Source: Liolophura sinensis (Eukaryota > Mollusca > Polyplacophora > Chitonida > Chitonidae). From it: a DNA stretch of 64,000 bases. Both the position numbers and the translations under genes were made by a program. Shown piece after piece: positions 20,501 through 32,755 of the stretch. Position 1 is the first letter of the stretch. The number at the start of each line of letters is the position of its first letter. The notes below the pieces were generated by a model. It saw only the letters and a list, made by a program, of their open reading frames with translations. It was not told where the DNA came from and searched no databases. The stretch covers positions 53,369,187 to 53,433,186 of the forward strand of contig NC_088301.1 of assembly GCF_032854445.1 (NCBI RefSeq), given 5' to 3'.

Positions 20501-23449
20501 TCAGTTCCACTACATACAACGGTTACCATTCATGTTTAGCTCTTCATAAACAGGCACAGGTCAGGCAGAGGTGGAAGGGAGGGGAGGATAATTTGTACCC
20601 ATCGGCATACCTATATACTGTTGATTTATGTTTTTATTAAGAGAAATTCAAGCAAACGAAAAATCCCATGAATGTATGTAATGGAACTGAAGGAGGTCTT
20701 GCCTTTGACGTTAATATAGCGGTGACCAGTCGTCTGTGTTCTGGTCTTACTCGTTACGCTGGACGTCTATGCTTTGTTAATACCGATAGAATTATTGATG
20801 AAATTCTGTCTATTAAATCTGTGTGAGGAGTATATAGCAATAAAGCGGCTTTGTATGGGGATTTATGAAATTTTGGAATCCAGTAAAGTTGTGGTATATC
20901 GGTGTGATGCGAACGTATTGATATAACTCCTTAGTTTGAGAAAGGGCTGATGTTTTTATGAATGGTTCCTCCATTCTTGTCGTTATAGAATACGATGATG
21001 TTGCGACAGTTGTTGTCGTGATATTCAGCACTACAACAAAAACTTGAAAGTAATAATTCTTGCACACAAATATTATATTACTAGGAACTTTTTAAGGAGG
21101 AACAATAACGTATTTTCTCTGATCGTCGTCAAGTACCTTTCGCATGGTAGAACCCTTCAAATCTTGTTTGGCTCTGAGCCAAATGAGCATAAGTATTGAT
21201 ATGGTGGATTGCTACATACGTTTTTTTTACCATCTCCAGCCAAGTGTCAAAGACTAAAAGTTATACCTTCCCCCATTTAGACCATTTTTGGCGAAGTTTT
21301 CATAGTTTTCTTATTTGTTCTTACAGTTGTTTCTTGACTCTCCATACCTCAGAAACCTTACAGGCAGACTTCGGAGATCATCATTATTTACAATATTCAG
21401 GCTACCAGTAATGACATGGTTATGTGGATGGTAAGTGAAGTTAGACGATTCACAGCCACTTATGTATCCACGCTTTCATGTAATTAAAGATTTTAAAATC
21501 GATTGGCCTTGTGTATTGGTAGGAAAGGCAAGGGGCAGGGGAGTCTTTGAATCATTTAAAATTCTGACTGGTTGATGCAGTGGAAAATGAAATATGTCTT
21601 GATATACACTGATCACATGGGGTGTAGAAGTGGATGTTACTTTTGTAACCACTTTACTTTTCTTACATTTTAAGAGGAAGTTCGTATAGGTTTCAATGTA
21701 ACATAACTTCTTACACAATGCAACCGTCGACAGTTTTACTTACCCTCTATGCCTTCTATACCTCTAGGAGCTATATGCCTTTCCATAAAAACGGGGGGTT
21801 TTTTTTACAAATTTTCAATGGCCATTTACCCTTACATGTAATTTTTGGATGGTCTTTCCATCACACTTTTCTTCATACGTGAAGGCAAAGTTGATGGTGT
21901 GCAACAAAGATCAAGGTAAGATTAAACGCGAATGAACAAGGATAAGTCTGAGACAAATTGAAGTAATTTGAGACATTGAAGACATGTAATTGTGGACAGT
22001 TCTTATGTCATCACTTAAAAATAATAAATTGGGAACTTTGGATGTGTAAATAGTCTGTTAATTGGATTTTACGAGGTTAGCTTTTAATCCTTTGTTCTTG
22101 CTGCATAATATAAATCAGGCGGTGTGGTAGTTGACAAATGGTGACACCTTACCGGTGAAATACGGCAGTTGCTGTTTGGGTTTCATTATACATGTTGTAG
22201 TCTGTCATTATTGTGAAGCACTGAAACGTCAAAATCTCTGGATTAAACCTTGATAAGGAATTTTACTGTAAAGGGCCCTCAAAACATGCAATTAAAATGG
22301 GATTGGATTCAATTAGCCATCCTTTATTCATTAATCGTTGTCGTTTGAGGTCATACTGGTTATTTTTTCCTGTTATGTTTTTGGTCAGCTTAAATGGTGT
22401 ACGGACTAATTCAATGGCCTTTGGAAAGATACTGATAAACTTTTTCACCTTGATCACGTAATCGTCAGCGAAGATAGGCTACGCAAACGGATACGAGCGT
22501 CGTCGGTTGTTTGTTGTCATGATGGCCCCACGAGTGAAGAGAGCGGGGAAATCAAGCTCCCAATCTACAGCTGGGTTTAACCCTGCACTCCTGTATAAAT
22601 GAACCAATTGTTTTCATATTGTTATGTGTAGAATTATTTTATTTGCTTGTGAATTTCAACCTGTCTCTATAGTAATGTTTGTGGATTTCATGTAGTACAC
22701 CCCGTATTGCCACTTATGAATCACCACCGTTAATATTTTAGACGAACAGTACGTCCTTGACTTTTTACTCCCGTGACACAGGTTAAGTGTAAACAAGGTT
22801 ATAGAAATGCATATATTTTGAGAATGTCTGCCTAGATACTTGCGATCAATGTCAAGCTAAATTATTATAAGCTGTATTTATGTGGTATGTTTTCGTGTTC
22901 TTGGATTCCGAACCTAAATGAATAAATTGTGTTGTGAAAAACTGAGGAAAACTGATTCAGCCGAGTGGAATTCAGTGCCGGATTATATTCATATAAATTT
23001 CAGGAGGATTTAAAGTAACATATTCAGAAGCAAGAGAGGTTTCGAAATAACGTTGATATGGAAGAAGTGGCCACATTGAACTAGCCTCGGAAGACTCCCA
23101 TTAGTGAAAGAATCTGTACTAATTGCAATTTCATCGACGATGAGTATCTTAAATGCAAACGTTTACAGATATCCATGTATGGCTTGCAGCAATGTTTCTT
23201 CTGTACAAAAGCTGTCAATATTTGTAGATAAAATATTTATAATTGAGAATAAGATGATGTTTGTCTAATTCTCCCCACCATCCTACTTTCAGCTGTTCGC
23301 CATGCACACTGCGCATGGTCATGGGCAAATTGGCCTACTGCTATAAAGACACAATTTCAAAATGTCAAATGTAAAACAATATACTAAGCCAAAACACTGA
23401 GGTTGGCTGAAATCAGCCAGCTGTCTAGATCGCAATATAATGTATTTAA
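17529..23449. other. no gene; two family B fragments
   Basis: About 5.9 kb with no supported exon. Around 18185-18340 is a reversed family B fragment (TTTTCTCAATTTACCTCAAT, TTCAGTCTTCATGTA), and 22120-22190 holds another short one (GACAAATGGTGACAC, GTGAAATACGGC). The open frames at 19679-20302 (-) are overlapping, hydrophobic and lack motifs. Confidence 0.5.
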
Positions 23450-23545
23450 GACTACGGGGTGTTTCTATTGAGTATTTGTATGAACACTTAGATCAAACCG
23501 TAACTAAGGTGAATCGACAAGAGGCTGTATTTCAGCTTTTACGCA
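23450..23545 (+). repeat. dispersed repeat family B fragment
   Basis: CTAAGGTGAATCGACAAGAGG followed by TATTTCAGCTTTTACG matches the core of the units at 24110-24960. Confidence 0.5.
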
Positions 23546-23689
23546 TGTCTATTAGCCAACTATGCTCACTCAGCAAAGTAACTGTTCATAGATATAAATA
23601 TGTTGCTCTTCCATTTTAGAAACCATGCTGTCTTTTTTCTGCTCATGGTCGAAGAACAAACCTATTGCCAATAAGCAGGTCACATGTTC

Positions 23690-24075
23690 AAGGTCACATG
23701 ACGGAGGAAGGGTCAAAATGAAGATTGACGAGCGTCGAAGATTTCTGTGCATCTCCGATTCGTTGAAGTCCATAAATGCTCTTGTCACATGAGCGGTATG
23801 GGAATGATAGCGAACTGAAAGATCTGGGTCTTGGTAACCTGCAGCATTTAAATTACTCTCAACATCAAGAGGAGTGCGGTGGCAAAATGTGAAACCTGCC
23901 CACACCATGACTGACCAGTCCCCAAAATGGTTTCTCTCAATCACAGGCGTCAAAAGTAACGCTCACGCCGACGACGATACACGCGTTGACGCCTGTCTGT
24001 ATGGGAAAGGTGGAAACGTGATTCGTCCGTTAACAGTGCATTTCGCCACCAGTGTGCAAGGCGTCTGACGTACAA
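23690..24075 (-). pseudogene. Tc1-like (mariner superfamily) transposase fragment
   Basis: On the minus strand: HWWRNALLTDESRF, HTDRRQRVYRRRRERYF, then in another frame ERNHFGDWSVMVWAGF, HRTPLDV and NLNAAGYQD. These are the consecutive middle blocks of Tc1-family DDE transposases (DESRF..., SVMVWGGI). Frameshifts and loss of both ends mean it is dead. No terminal repeats were seen. Confidence 0.85.
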
Positions 24076-24104
24076 AGCAAATAAGTTGTTACTTTTAAGC
24101 ATTT

Positions 24105-24990
24105 GCTTGAACAGTTAGAATAAAACACTAACCGAGTTAAAGTGACGAGGCTGTACTTCTGTTTCATCACTGGCCAGTTATCAAAAAGTTACCGCTACTC
24201 TGTTTTCACTCTCTATGCTGCTGTTTTTGTTTATTTACTTTGCACACCTGCATAATCCAGGATTTTGCTGGTGGACTAACCATGCCCAAGGCCTCACTCT
24301 GTGTCTTGTTTTCATGTTAGAGTGTCGACAACACACCCTTTTAAGTATTTCCTGACCAATGACTTCTAATAAATCGCCATTCTACTACGCCGTTGTGCTA
24401 GAGGGTTTCCAACCTGCTGTTATTTATGCATTTACATGAACATTTGAAATAAAATCATAATTAAATTGACAAGAGACTGGTTGACACCTGTTAGCAGTTA
24501 GCATTTAATAACTATATATATGTATCGTTATATATCACACTGTCTTAGCTACTCTGATCTTACGTGTGATCATTTTCCAATTATCATGGTGTCGTCACTA
24601 CTGTATTAAAGTATTTTATTATATTGTATTCTTGCGTAAACCTCTGCTGATGGGCTAAGCATCCCCAACGTCTCATCGCGTTGAATTGTTTTAATGCTAT
24701 TGTATATATGTTAAATGATGATAAGACACCCTTTTGAGTAATTGTAGACTAGTGATGTCTTATAAATTGCGAAGGACATCACTGCATTTTCTTACCTAAT
24801 TCTGCTGAAGCCATGGTGTTAGGGAGTGTGTAATTAGCTACTACTTAAGCATTCACATGACGGTTAGAATAAAACTGTAACTGAGGTAAATAGACAAGAG
24901 GTCGTATTTCACCGTCCGATTACGTGCGATCATTTGCCAGTTATCACACTGTCGTCGCTGATCTGGTTTTGCTCTGTAAACTGTTTATTT
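24105..24990 (+). repeat. tandem array of family B (two units plus partial, ~370-bp period)
   Basis: Units begin near 24105, 24430 and 24845, each with TTAGAATAAAAC-like sequence, GGTAAATTGACAAGAGG, GATCATTT-CCA-TTATCA and, in the first two, a CTGCTGATGGGCTAAGCATCC-like block and ATGTTA...GATGA. Divergence between units is substantial. The array ends about 520 bp upstream of the TATA box at 25514. Confidence 0.65.
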
Positions 24991-25513
24991 TCATTCACAT
25001 TTTTATGTTTATTAGTAAAGCGAACAAGAAATTGCGTCAATACAGCCCAAGACTTGACAGGTATTGTCGTTTAATAACGCCTTCTTCTGAGCTTTTTCCA
25101 GTTGCTCTTCATTTCCTATAGCCAGGAAGTACGCCAAATGACGTTTGTTTTTCAAAACCGTGTGTATTTTGCTATGTTTCATTCAGTTTCCGAATTTCTG
25201 TAGCTGTAAGCTGCCGTGATCACGTGATCGTGAGTGGCGCGTGGCAGTCACAGTACAATGGCATTCCACTGCCCACCGATTCAGATGACAGTGGCTGTAA
25301 GGTAATCAGCCGGCCTGATGGATCGTTTCTGCCAGTGAGATAGATGAGCCATAAGGCTTGAGGCTGGGAACTCACGTACAGTTATCGATAAATGATTGTC
25401 CGAGGTAGGATGAGCTTCAAACCGGTATAGTAGATGGGCCGTCGATCGCTAGTAAATGGACAAAGTGAAAGGCGTCGGGAGAGGAATGGTACATGTCCAC
25501 TCAACCCAACAGC
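24991..25513. promoter_or_regulatory. upstream region with E-box palindrome
   Basis: Sequence preceding the TATA box. At 25218-25229 is the 12-bp palindrome GATCACGTGATC, centred on CACGTG, the site used by bHLH-ZIP factors such as Myc/Max, USF and CLOCK/BMAL. Regulatory use is inferred from position (about 290 bp upstream of the TATA box). Confidence 0.35.
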
Positions 25514-25545
25514 TATATAACGGCTATCCAGGTTACACATCAGTC
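25514..25545 (+). promoter_or_regulatory. TATA box and initiator
   Basis: TATATAA at 25514-25520 and TCAGTC at 25540-25545. If transcription begins at the A (25542), the TATA box starts 28 bases upstream, the canonical spacing. TCAGTC matches the metazoan initiator. Confidence 0.55.
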
Positions 25546-25823
25546 AGCAGAGTAAGCCTCCTGTCTATTGCGGGGGGCGTAAGACGCGCACTTTCTCTAC
25601 ACATCTATTAGTCCACTAACGTCACAGTGCATCAGCCACTGATCACTAACTACAAGTGTCTTAACGAAATGCATCCACAGTTTTTCGGCACAAAGAAATC
25701 CCACTCATAAGAAGTCAACGTTTGTCCAAGACAAACTGTCAGTCCAATGAATGCAGGGATCGGTTTGGACCATACGAGAAGAGACTTTAAACAGCGGAAA
25801 GAATATGCCTGTCATATGAATGG
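25542..25823 (+). other. probable non-coding first exon of the CUB-like gene
   Basis: From the initiator to a good donor (ATGG|GTAAGT). It contains several short upstream ATGs but no long frame. Linking it to the coding exons at 32706 onward is inference: it has the right strand, the coding exon at 32706 has an acceptor upstream of its start codon, and no other plus-strand gene lies between. Confidence 0.4.
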
Positions 25824-28800
25824 GTAAGTCATTTTGTAAAGGTGTGCACAAATATAATGATTTGTCCAGTATTACTAGAACGAATCAGTAGATTGGGACC
25901 ATGCTTGTATCATTTAAAATTATATATCATCATACAGTGATACAATAAATATATTGCAATACTGATATATATGAAATGTAACTGTAATATTGATATTACA
26001 CTCTGGTGTATATATTATATGTACTGACGTGTATACACTGCGTGTGTACTCCTTATATGTAAATCTACAGCTGCTACTGTTTAGTCGTAATGTTTCAACA
26101 TGCATGTGTCCCAGAGGGTAACAAAGGTGTGCTGATTTTATTCCAACACATGTTGACCATGATAAGGTTACAGCAGGGCGCGTAGTATTGTCCGCTCATA
26201 GCTTCCCGTCATGTACATTGTATATTTCCAGGCCTACAGGGCAAATCAACATATGTCACGCCTGGACCGAAAGATCATGTAACAAAATCAAATCAAATGC
26301 ACTAAATATAAATGCGAAGAGTTATTCGATCGCTGCACAGGAGCCAGACGACAGTTGTTGCAATAACCCCATTAACTATTTACTGAGTATTATTTATAAT
26401 TCTATGCCCCTGTCAGAGAAGCCAGTGAGCAGAGTGATTGCATTGTCTTTTCTAAATCCCGATCACTGTCTGCGATCGCCTTCCCAACTATCGGGCTCTG
26501 CATAGGTGCATGGTACACACCTGAGCGGACATCCAAGGGCTATATTCGTAATATATCCTTCTGTGTTATGGAAATGTTATGGAAATTTGTGGTGCCATAT
26601 TGGTAGTACATAATTGCTATGTTTAAGCTATCTTGAAGGTAGGGTGCGCTGGGAAAACGATATTCTTCTATAGACAGTGAATATGTATAATACTTGACTA
26701 CAAGATCGATATATCCACGCCTCGAATCCGGATCACTGTTGGATTGAAATAAAACAGTTATCAACACGAGTGTTAAAGCTGTTTTACTAATTAATTGTCC
26801 AGTTGGTTTAAACCAAAGAAATGAAACAAAAAGATTTCATCAACTATTCCCATTTCGAGTAGATTTGATTTATAAGCTAATAATTTGTTATTCTCGCGTT
26901 GTTGGTATCTGTGAAGACCTGCCACATGCATGTCCACACTCAGAAATGATTTCGTCTTTATGGTGATGAGTTTTAAAAAATCTTTCGCACTATTAATGGT
27001 ATTGTCTTGTCAAAGAAAACGTGCTTACAAGCGTTCTTTGTCATCCGCACTAATGACCTTGTACAATACACAGTCGCCCTATTTATGGCTCTGAATGACC
27101 TTACCTCCTTGTGAACTGGTTAATGTAGCGTTTTTCCGATACTGTCATCATCATGCCGTACCCAGACGTTCACTGTTAACTATCATTTTACAACTTTAGT
27201 GCCGACGAAAATCGTCTTTCTCTAGATACAGACAAGGACTTTTTCATCCGGTGTTAAATTTTCATTGAACACCGTCATAGAATGTGACTCCAGATTGAAT
27301 TTAAAAACTGTCGTTTATTTTTGTAAATTACCGTTGACGTGTATAATGCTTGAAACAAATAGGAATCCTGGTCAGTATAATGTTTACAATCTTACTTCAA
27401 ATAGCATTGACTAGTATCGATTGTTCTTCAATACGCTGTTCCTTGTAAATAAAACTTAATGATGGTTAGTTGAAATTTAGCTGGTGGTGACCGACACAAT
27501 GTGTCCTGATACAGGTCAGACGTGATGTCCAGGTTATCCTTTTCAAATATTACTCTTTTTATTCTGAGTATCAATTTTCAATGTTTAATAGACCACTGGC
27601 AAACACAAGCGTCTGACACACAGTGTATCAAAAATCGTTAAATATGCAAAACTTATGCATAGATCTTATAGTTTTTACACCTAGGCTTTTGAGTTTGATA
27701 TGAAAATATGCAAAATAATCCTGTACAAAAAATGTGAGCAATGCTAGGGACATCTTGGCATGCACAGAAGGGATTTTAAACATTTCGCTTCATTTGTGTT
27801 TTTTATTGTTCGTCTCTACGTGAATCTATTCTATGGACCGAAGACCATGTGGTTTTCACCATACCAATATCTGACGGACAGGCACATAAGAACTAATACC
27901 TTGGTTGAACCAGGTCTGTTCAGTTTATCATGGATAAGTCTTATTGATTTAACAACGAAGGCGTTTCGTCTAGCAATGGCACATTATGTACCCCTGGAGA
28001 ATCAGGGAATATTTCATATCTCGCGAGGGTTTAGATATTAATCTCAAAGTACAATGTTGAGTGACAACGGCCATGAAATATGTATGAACACCCCATTTAT
28101 GTAAAATACACCCACCCCCTTTCTGTGCTAAGGTTACGGGATAGAGTAAAGTGGTCTTTAGGAGTTAATCTACTAAACATTACCTTTTTGCTGGGATCGT
28201 GTGAATGTTGGTCCAGCTTGACTGTATAACGACCCCAACAGTCGGTCTGGTAGGAAAATTAAGGTAATCAAGGTATTCTGGCCATTCAGGACTTGAACTG
28301 GTGAACAGACAGAATGTCTAAGGAGCCACTCGAGTCAGCTACTGGTCGTGTAATTACTAAGAACAGACACGCAGTAATTGCCAAAACAACTGAGGTAATT
28401 GATGAGGTACATCTTCACTATACCCACTATCTGTTGCTGCCTTTGAATGAACGTTATAAACTAACATACCTGCAAGTACTTAACCAAATACTGTATCCTA
28501 CAATGACTACGTGGTTTCCTCTGTTTTCAAAACATTGAAGTGTATCAAAAACGACGATTGTCCACATTCCTACTAGCGATATAACTGTACATGTGCTACA
28601 ACGACATGGCTAAGTATTCTGTTCCTTTATAGACACACAGCTGTTGATTTAATCTAGAAAATCAGCACGTTTTTCTATTGAGATAGAGTACTGGCAGCAC
28701 TTTCCTGATTAATTCTCAAGGATAAGTCCGCGTTCTGGACAAGAAAAGAGTACAAGACATCACATATTAATTCAGTTGACTAGAATGACATTGCGAATGT

Positions 28801-31800
28801 AATGGTAAGGTGAAAATTAGCTAACACGCCTTTTACTAACTTTGGCCTTGCAACTGAGTCAAAGGATCTGAGAGTATCACAAGGAGATAATCGTGCTTTA
28901 AATAATACAAAACTTAATCACAGGTCTGTAGACCTCATCCATATTCAGCGAGTGGCATGAACTCAATTTAGATTAACAAACAGCAGGACGGATGCTTTTT
29001 ATGAACGCAGTAATCCAAATTTTTTGTCAAGAATCCCGCTTTCAGAAAACAACGAGCCAAAGTACGCAAACCGAACACCGGATGTAAATAGTCGACTGCC
29101 TGCTTTGATAATGCAAGGGACTGCGTTTAACAACACTATCACAAACTGGCAGATGTTCTCTCAAAGGTCTCTCGTCCACGCAGTCATCTATAGGAAAGCA
29201 GTAATCACCGGACACCCAGGCATCGGAATAAGTGCTAAATTATTTGTAAGGTATTTACAAGCAGTGAGCTCTTGATGCATTTGAGATCCCATCCACCAAC
29301 CATGTCTCAGAATGTGCTCAGCGCCTATTTGGAATTTTGATACGTAGTCAAGTTGGTGGAAAATGTACTAATGGACAATATGAACTCTTTCAAAATTATG
29401 ATAATCAAATAGAAATACTTCTGTGAATAAAATGTGACAAAATGAATGAAAGACGCCATGGCATTTGTCAGAAACACAAATTCAAAACAACAAATACAAA
29501 GATACTTTATTAAATATCACTGAGTCCTACACCACATACTGGTGAAATTGGCATTTCCCTCTATTACCTGTTAGAAATAAAGGTTTTATAACAGATACAA
29601 ATTTGAATATCCTTATTCTTTAGGAGACTGAAAGCAACTTTGAAATCATGACGTACACGAAGACAATACATTTCCTTCGCGTCCGGATGTTGAGGAAATA
29701 TACCGTGTATAATTTTAAAGAGCAAAGATTAAATATTACCACAAAAGTGACCAAGCAGTGAAATGTAATAAATTCGGAGTGGTGATCCGTTGTTCACGTT
29801 TATGGTTGTTAACCGGTTAAAACCTACAGATTGAAAATTTAACTCCCAAGGATTAGTCTTATCGTACCAATTAGCCTAACACTGTAATTTACTCAAGAAA
29901 ACAAATTTTGTATCCCGTCTAGACCAGTCTCATTGGAAGTCTGTCTCCAGAGTTGCCTTACATTCTGAAACTCTAAAAATAGTTTGTGGTTTTGATTAAA
30001 GGTTTGCGTGAAGTTGCTAGCCAGTTGATATTTCATCATTAAGGGAGTTCGAAAATCATTCCTCCTGCCTGGACAATAACATAGCCTATTAATCTTCATT
30101 GTTTCTTAGAATCTTCTCTTTGTCTTAGAAATATCCACGAGACCACTGCTTGTGGGTTTACGTATCTCGTGCAAAGTACTTTCGTGGCTTTGACGTATTG
30201 CATTACGCTTGCACCTGCTAAACACACGAAGATCTACTACCGTAAAAGTAACAATATGACGTGAAACTTTTTAAATGAAGCCTCCTCAGCTCTGGCTCTA
30301 TGAGTTGAAAACATATCTTTGAATAGTTTTACCCGAAAGTTTGCTGAAATGTAAGTGATACGCTATTGTGACTGTTCTTCAACATCGGTCTGTTTAGACT
30401 ATTTACACTCGCCCAGAAGCAACCACTGAGAGTCAGCCTTAGCTATGAATAGCAGCTTCTTGGCCTTCTGTTATATAAGATACATGGGAGCTATTTTGCA
30501 GAATCAGCTAGAGTGTCTTCCACACATGAGCCTCTTTACTCGAAGCCAGGGCATAGCATGGATGCCAATATCCTGACATCCAACTGCCAACTGAGACCCA
30601 TGGCCTGCGGCTAGCCATTTGTTTCAGCCTGACATTTCCTCCACTGACGACAGATGTTTTCTGACACTGATGAACGGAAGAGTCTGGCACCTCAATCCAA
30701 GGTCTTGTTGTCAACTTCACGGCCTTTGTGTCTCGCCTGGTTCACTGTTGTTCAAATGATGTACCACCACCATCACCACTCACCTACAGCTCGGAAAAGA
30801 TAAAATCCCGTACTGTTTATTCAGTTCACGAAGGATGAAAAAGAAGTGGGTCGACCCCGTGACAGAAAATTTCTGTTTTAGTCGCTGATATTGGTAACAT
30901 CCAAGGAGTGTTTAGGGCCAATTATGCAATATGTGTTACAATATGGGTAGGCCTGACCCAAGCATGTTTATGGACATTGCATTGACATGTCCATGATGTA
31001 ACATACTCGCATTCGCATTTTTCTCTTTACTCTTATCTTATCCGTGATGGCCCACAAGAAGGCTTTGAGGAGTGATAAGATGTGTGTGAATATACTGATA
31101 TTCTTGTGACAGGGCGAGTCCATGCCGCCAAAGTGCTGCGGCCAGTGAAGTATCATGCCGTAGACACCAGGCATGACACCAACTGGTCCCGCTTCCTTGC
31201 TCTAACATCTCAGTGTTGAAAGCCAAAGAGGAAGCAACAAGTGTCATTTATAAAGTCTTTGGTGTGACTCAACCCGGGTTTGGTTCCGGATCTTCCGATT
31301 TCAAAGCGTACTCTCTAGCCATTAGGCCACTGAAGCGGTCTCACAGTTTGTAAGACACATTGATCAACACCTTACATCACTAACCCAGATTCAGATCTCC
31401 ATAAAATGTAATCTCATGTCACTTCAGCAACAAATTTTGTATTGAACAGATACCTGATCATTTGTTAGCAGATTTCTATTTCACAAGTGTCTTAATGAAT
31501 GTATCAAGAAATAAACACATATTACATGATGAGTACAGAATGGGTATTTAGAGTAATACTTCATAATTATTACGCTGTTGATAGCATTTGTGATCCAGAT
31601 TATAATAATGGTACCTTTCGGGCATGAAGTTGTACCACTAGTTCAAAAGTTACTACAGTACGGGATTTTATTACACTTCAGGCGTCTAGCGATGAAGTAT
31701 GGGTATCAGTGTTGTTACATATTCCTCTACTGAAGAGGTTGTGTATCGCGTGACAATCGACAAGAAGGACTTCATGGCGAATAGCACGAATATGGCCACC

Positions 31801-32705
31801 AACATTAAAAAAAATAGTCCAGTATAATGTTTTCCCAGTGGAACTGGCTGGTCATCATCAACAGCGGGCTTGATCAGCAAGCGGTACCGCACGCTATCCT
31901 GCTCCGAATCCCAAAACATAATACCGTTTCCACCTATTCCATTAATTGTTCACTCAGTAATTAGCGGTTTCCATTGTATGATCGAGCCTGAATATATTAG
32001 GGGTTTGCACGAGGAAGGGTCGTCGAACCTGCCAAGTTATTAATTATAATCTGTAGACGCCTTGTTGTGAGCAGAATTCCGGACGTGTATTTGTGACTTT
32101 TGTCTGCGATTCCCATCAAGAGATTTCCACAGCCTGCGCTGATAAAAACATAAAGGATTCATAGGTCTGGTTGGATTGAGTCCAGATGCTTTCAATAACA
32201 GAAGCAGAGGGTAATCTGCAGTAATCTCCGGACAGCCATCAACGTTATTTCGTTACGTGCAAGTACTTTATCGTTCTGTTCCTCCAGCTGTAGGTTTGGC
32301 ACCGTATATAGGCTTACCGTCACATGTTATCAAGAATCTCATCGTGTATAATGCGTGGGCTAATGTGTCTTGTTTTCGGAATGCATTATAATATAAAAGC
32401 ATCGACAATGCATTGTTAATCGCACAGGGTCCTGTACAGAGAATAGCCATCAAAGCTTTACTCCATGCATTACATCGTAGTTATCTGAAGAGTATTCAAG
32501 ATTCTCCTAAACCATAACCGTTTATCAACATAGGTGTGTATCTGCACAAAACATGACGAAAGTTTAAGTTTAACTTAACCTGTGCTTAAGTCTGATTAGT
32601 ATCACACTTTGCATTTTCCAGATATTCAACCAACTGGCAAATTTTATGCGTCAAATGTCAGTAAATTCTAGACTGCTGATATTAAATTGTTCATTTTTCC
32701 CTCAG
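25824..32705. other. inferred first intron; no gene recognised
   Basis: About 6.9 kb. A SINE lies at 31040-31345. Around 28270-28330 is a short tRNA-like remnant (minus strand, GTTCACCAGTTCAAGTCC). The open frames in this interval show no family motif. Confidence 0.4.
31040..31345 (-). mobile_element. SINE-5 copy (tRNA-derived)
   Basis: On the minus strand: TGGCCTAATGGCTAGAG (box A), GGAACCAAACCC (box B), then GGGTTGAGTCACACC and a body with TGCTTCCTCTTTGG and GGTGTCATGCCTGGTGTC. Related copies are at 38990-39300 and 49530-49700. Confidence 0.65.
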
Positions 32706-32755
32706 ACAAGTGGCACTGGCCTTGACCTACACACCTGCAAGTCGGGACGCGCAGG

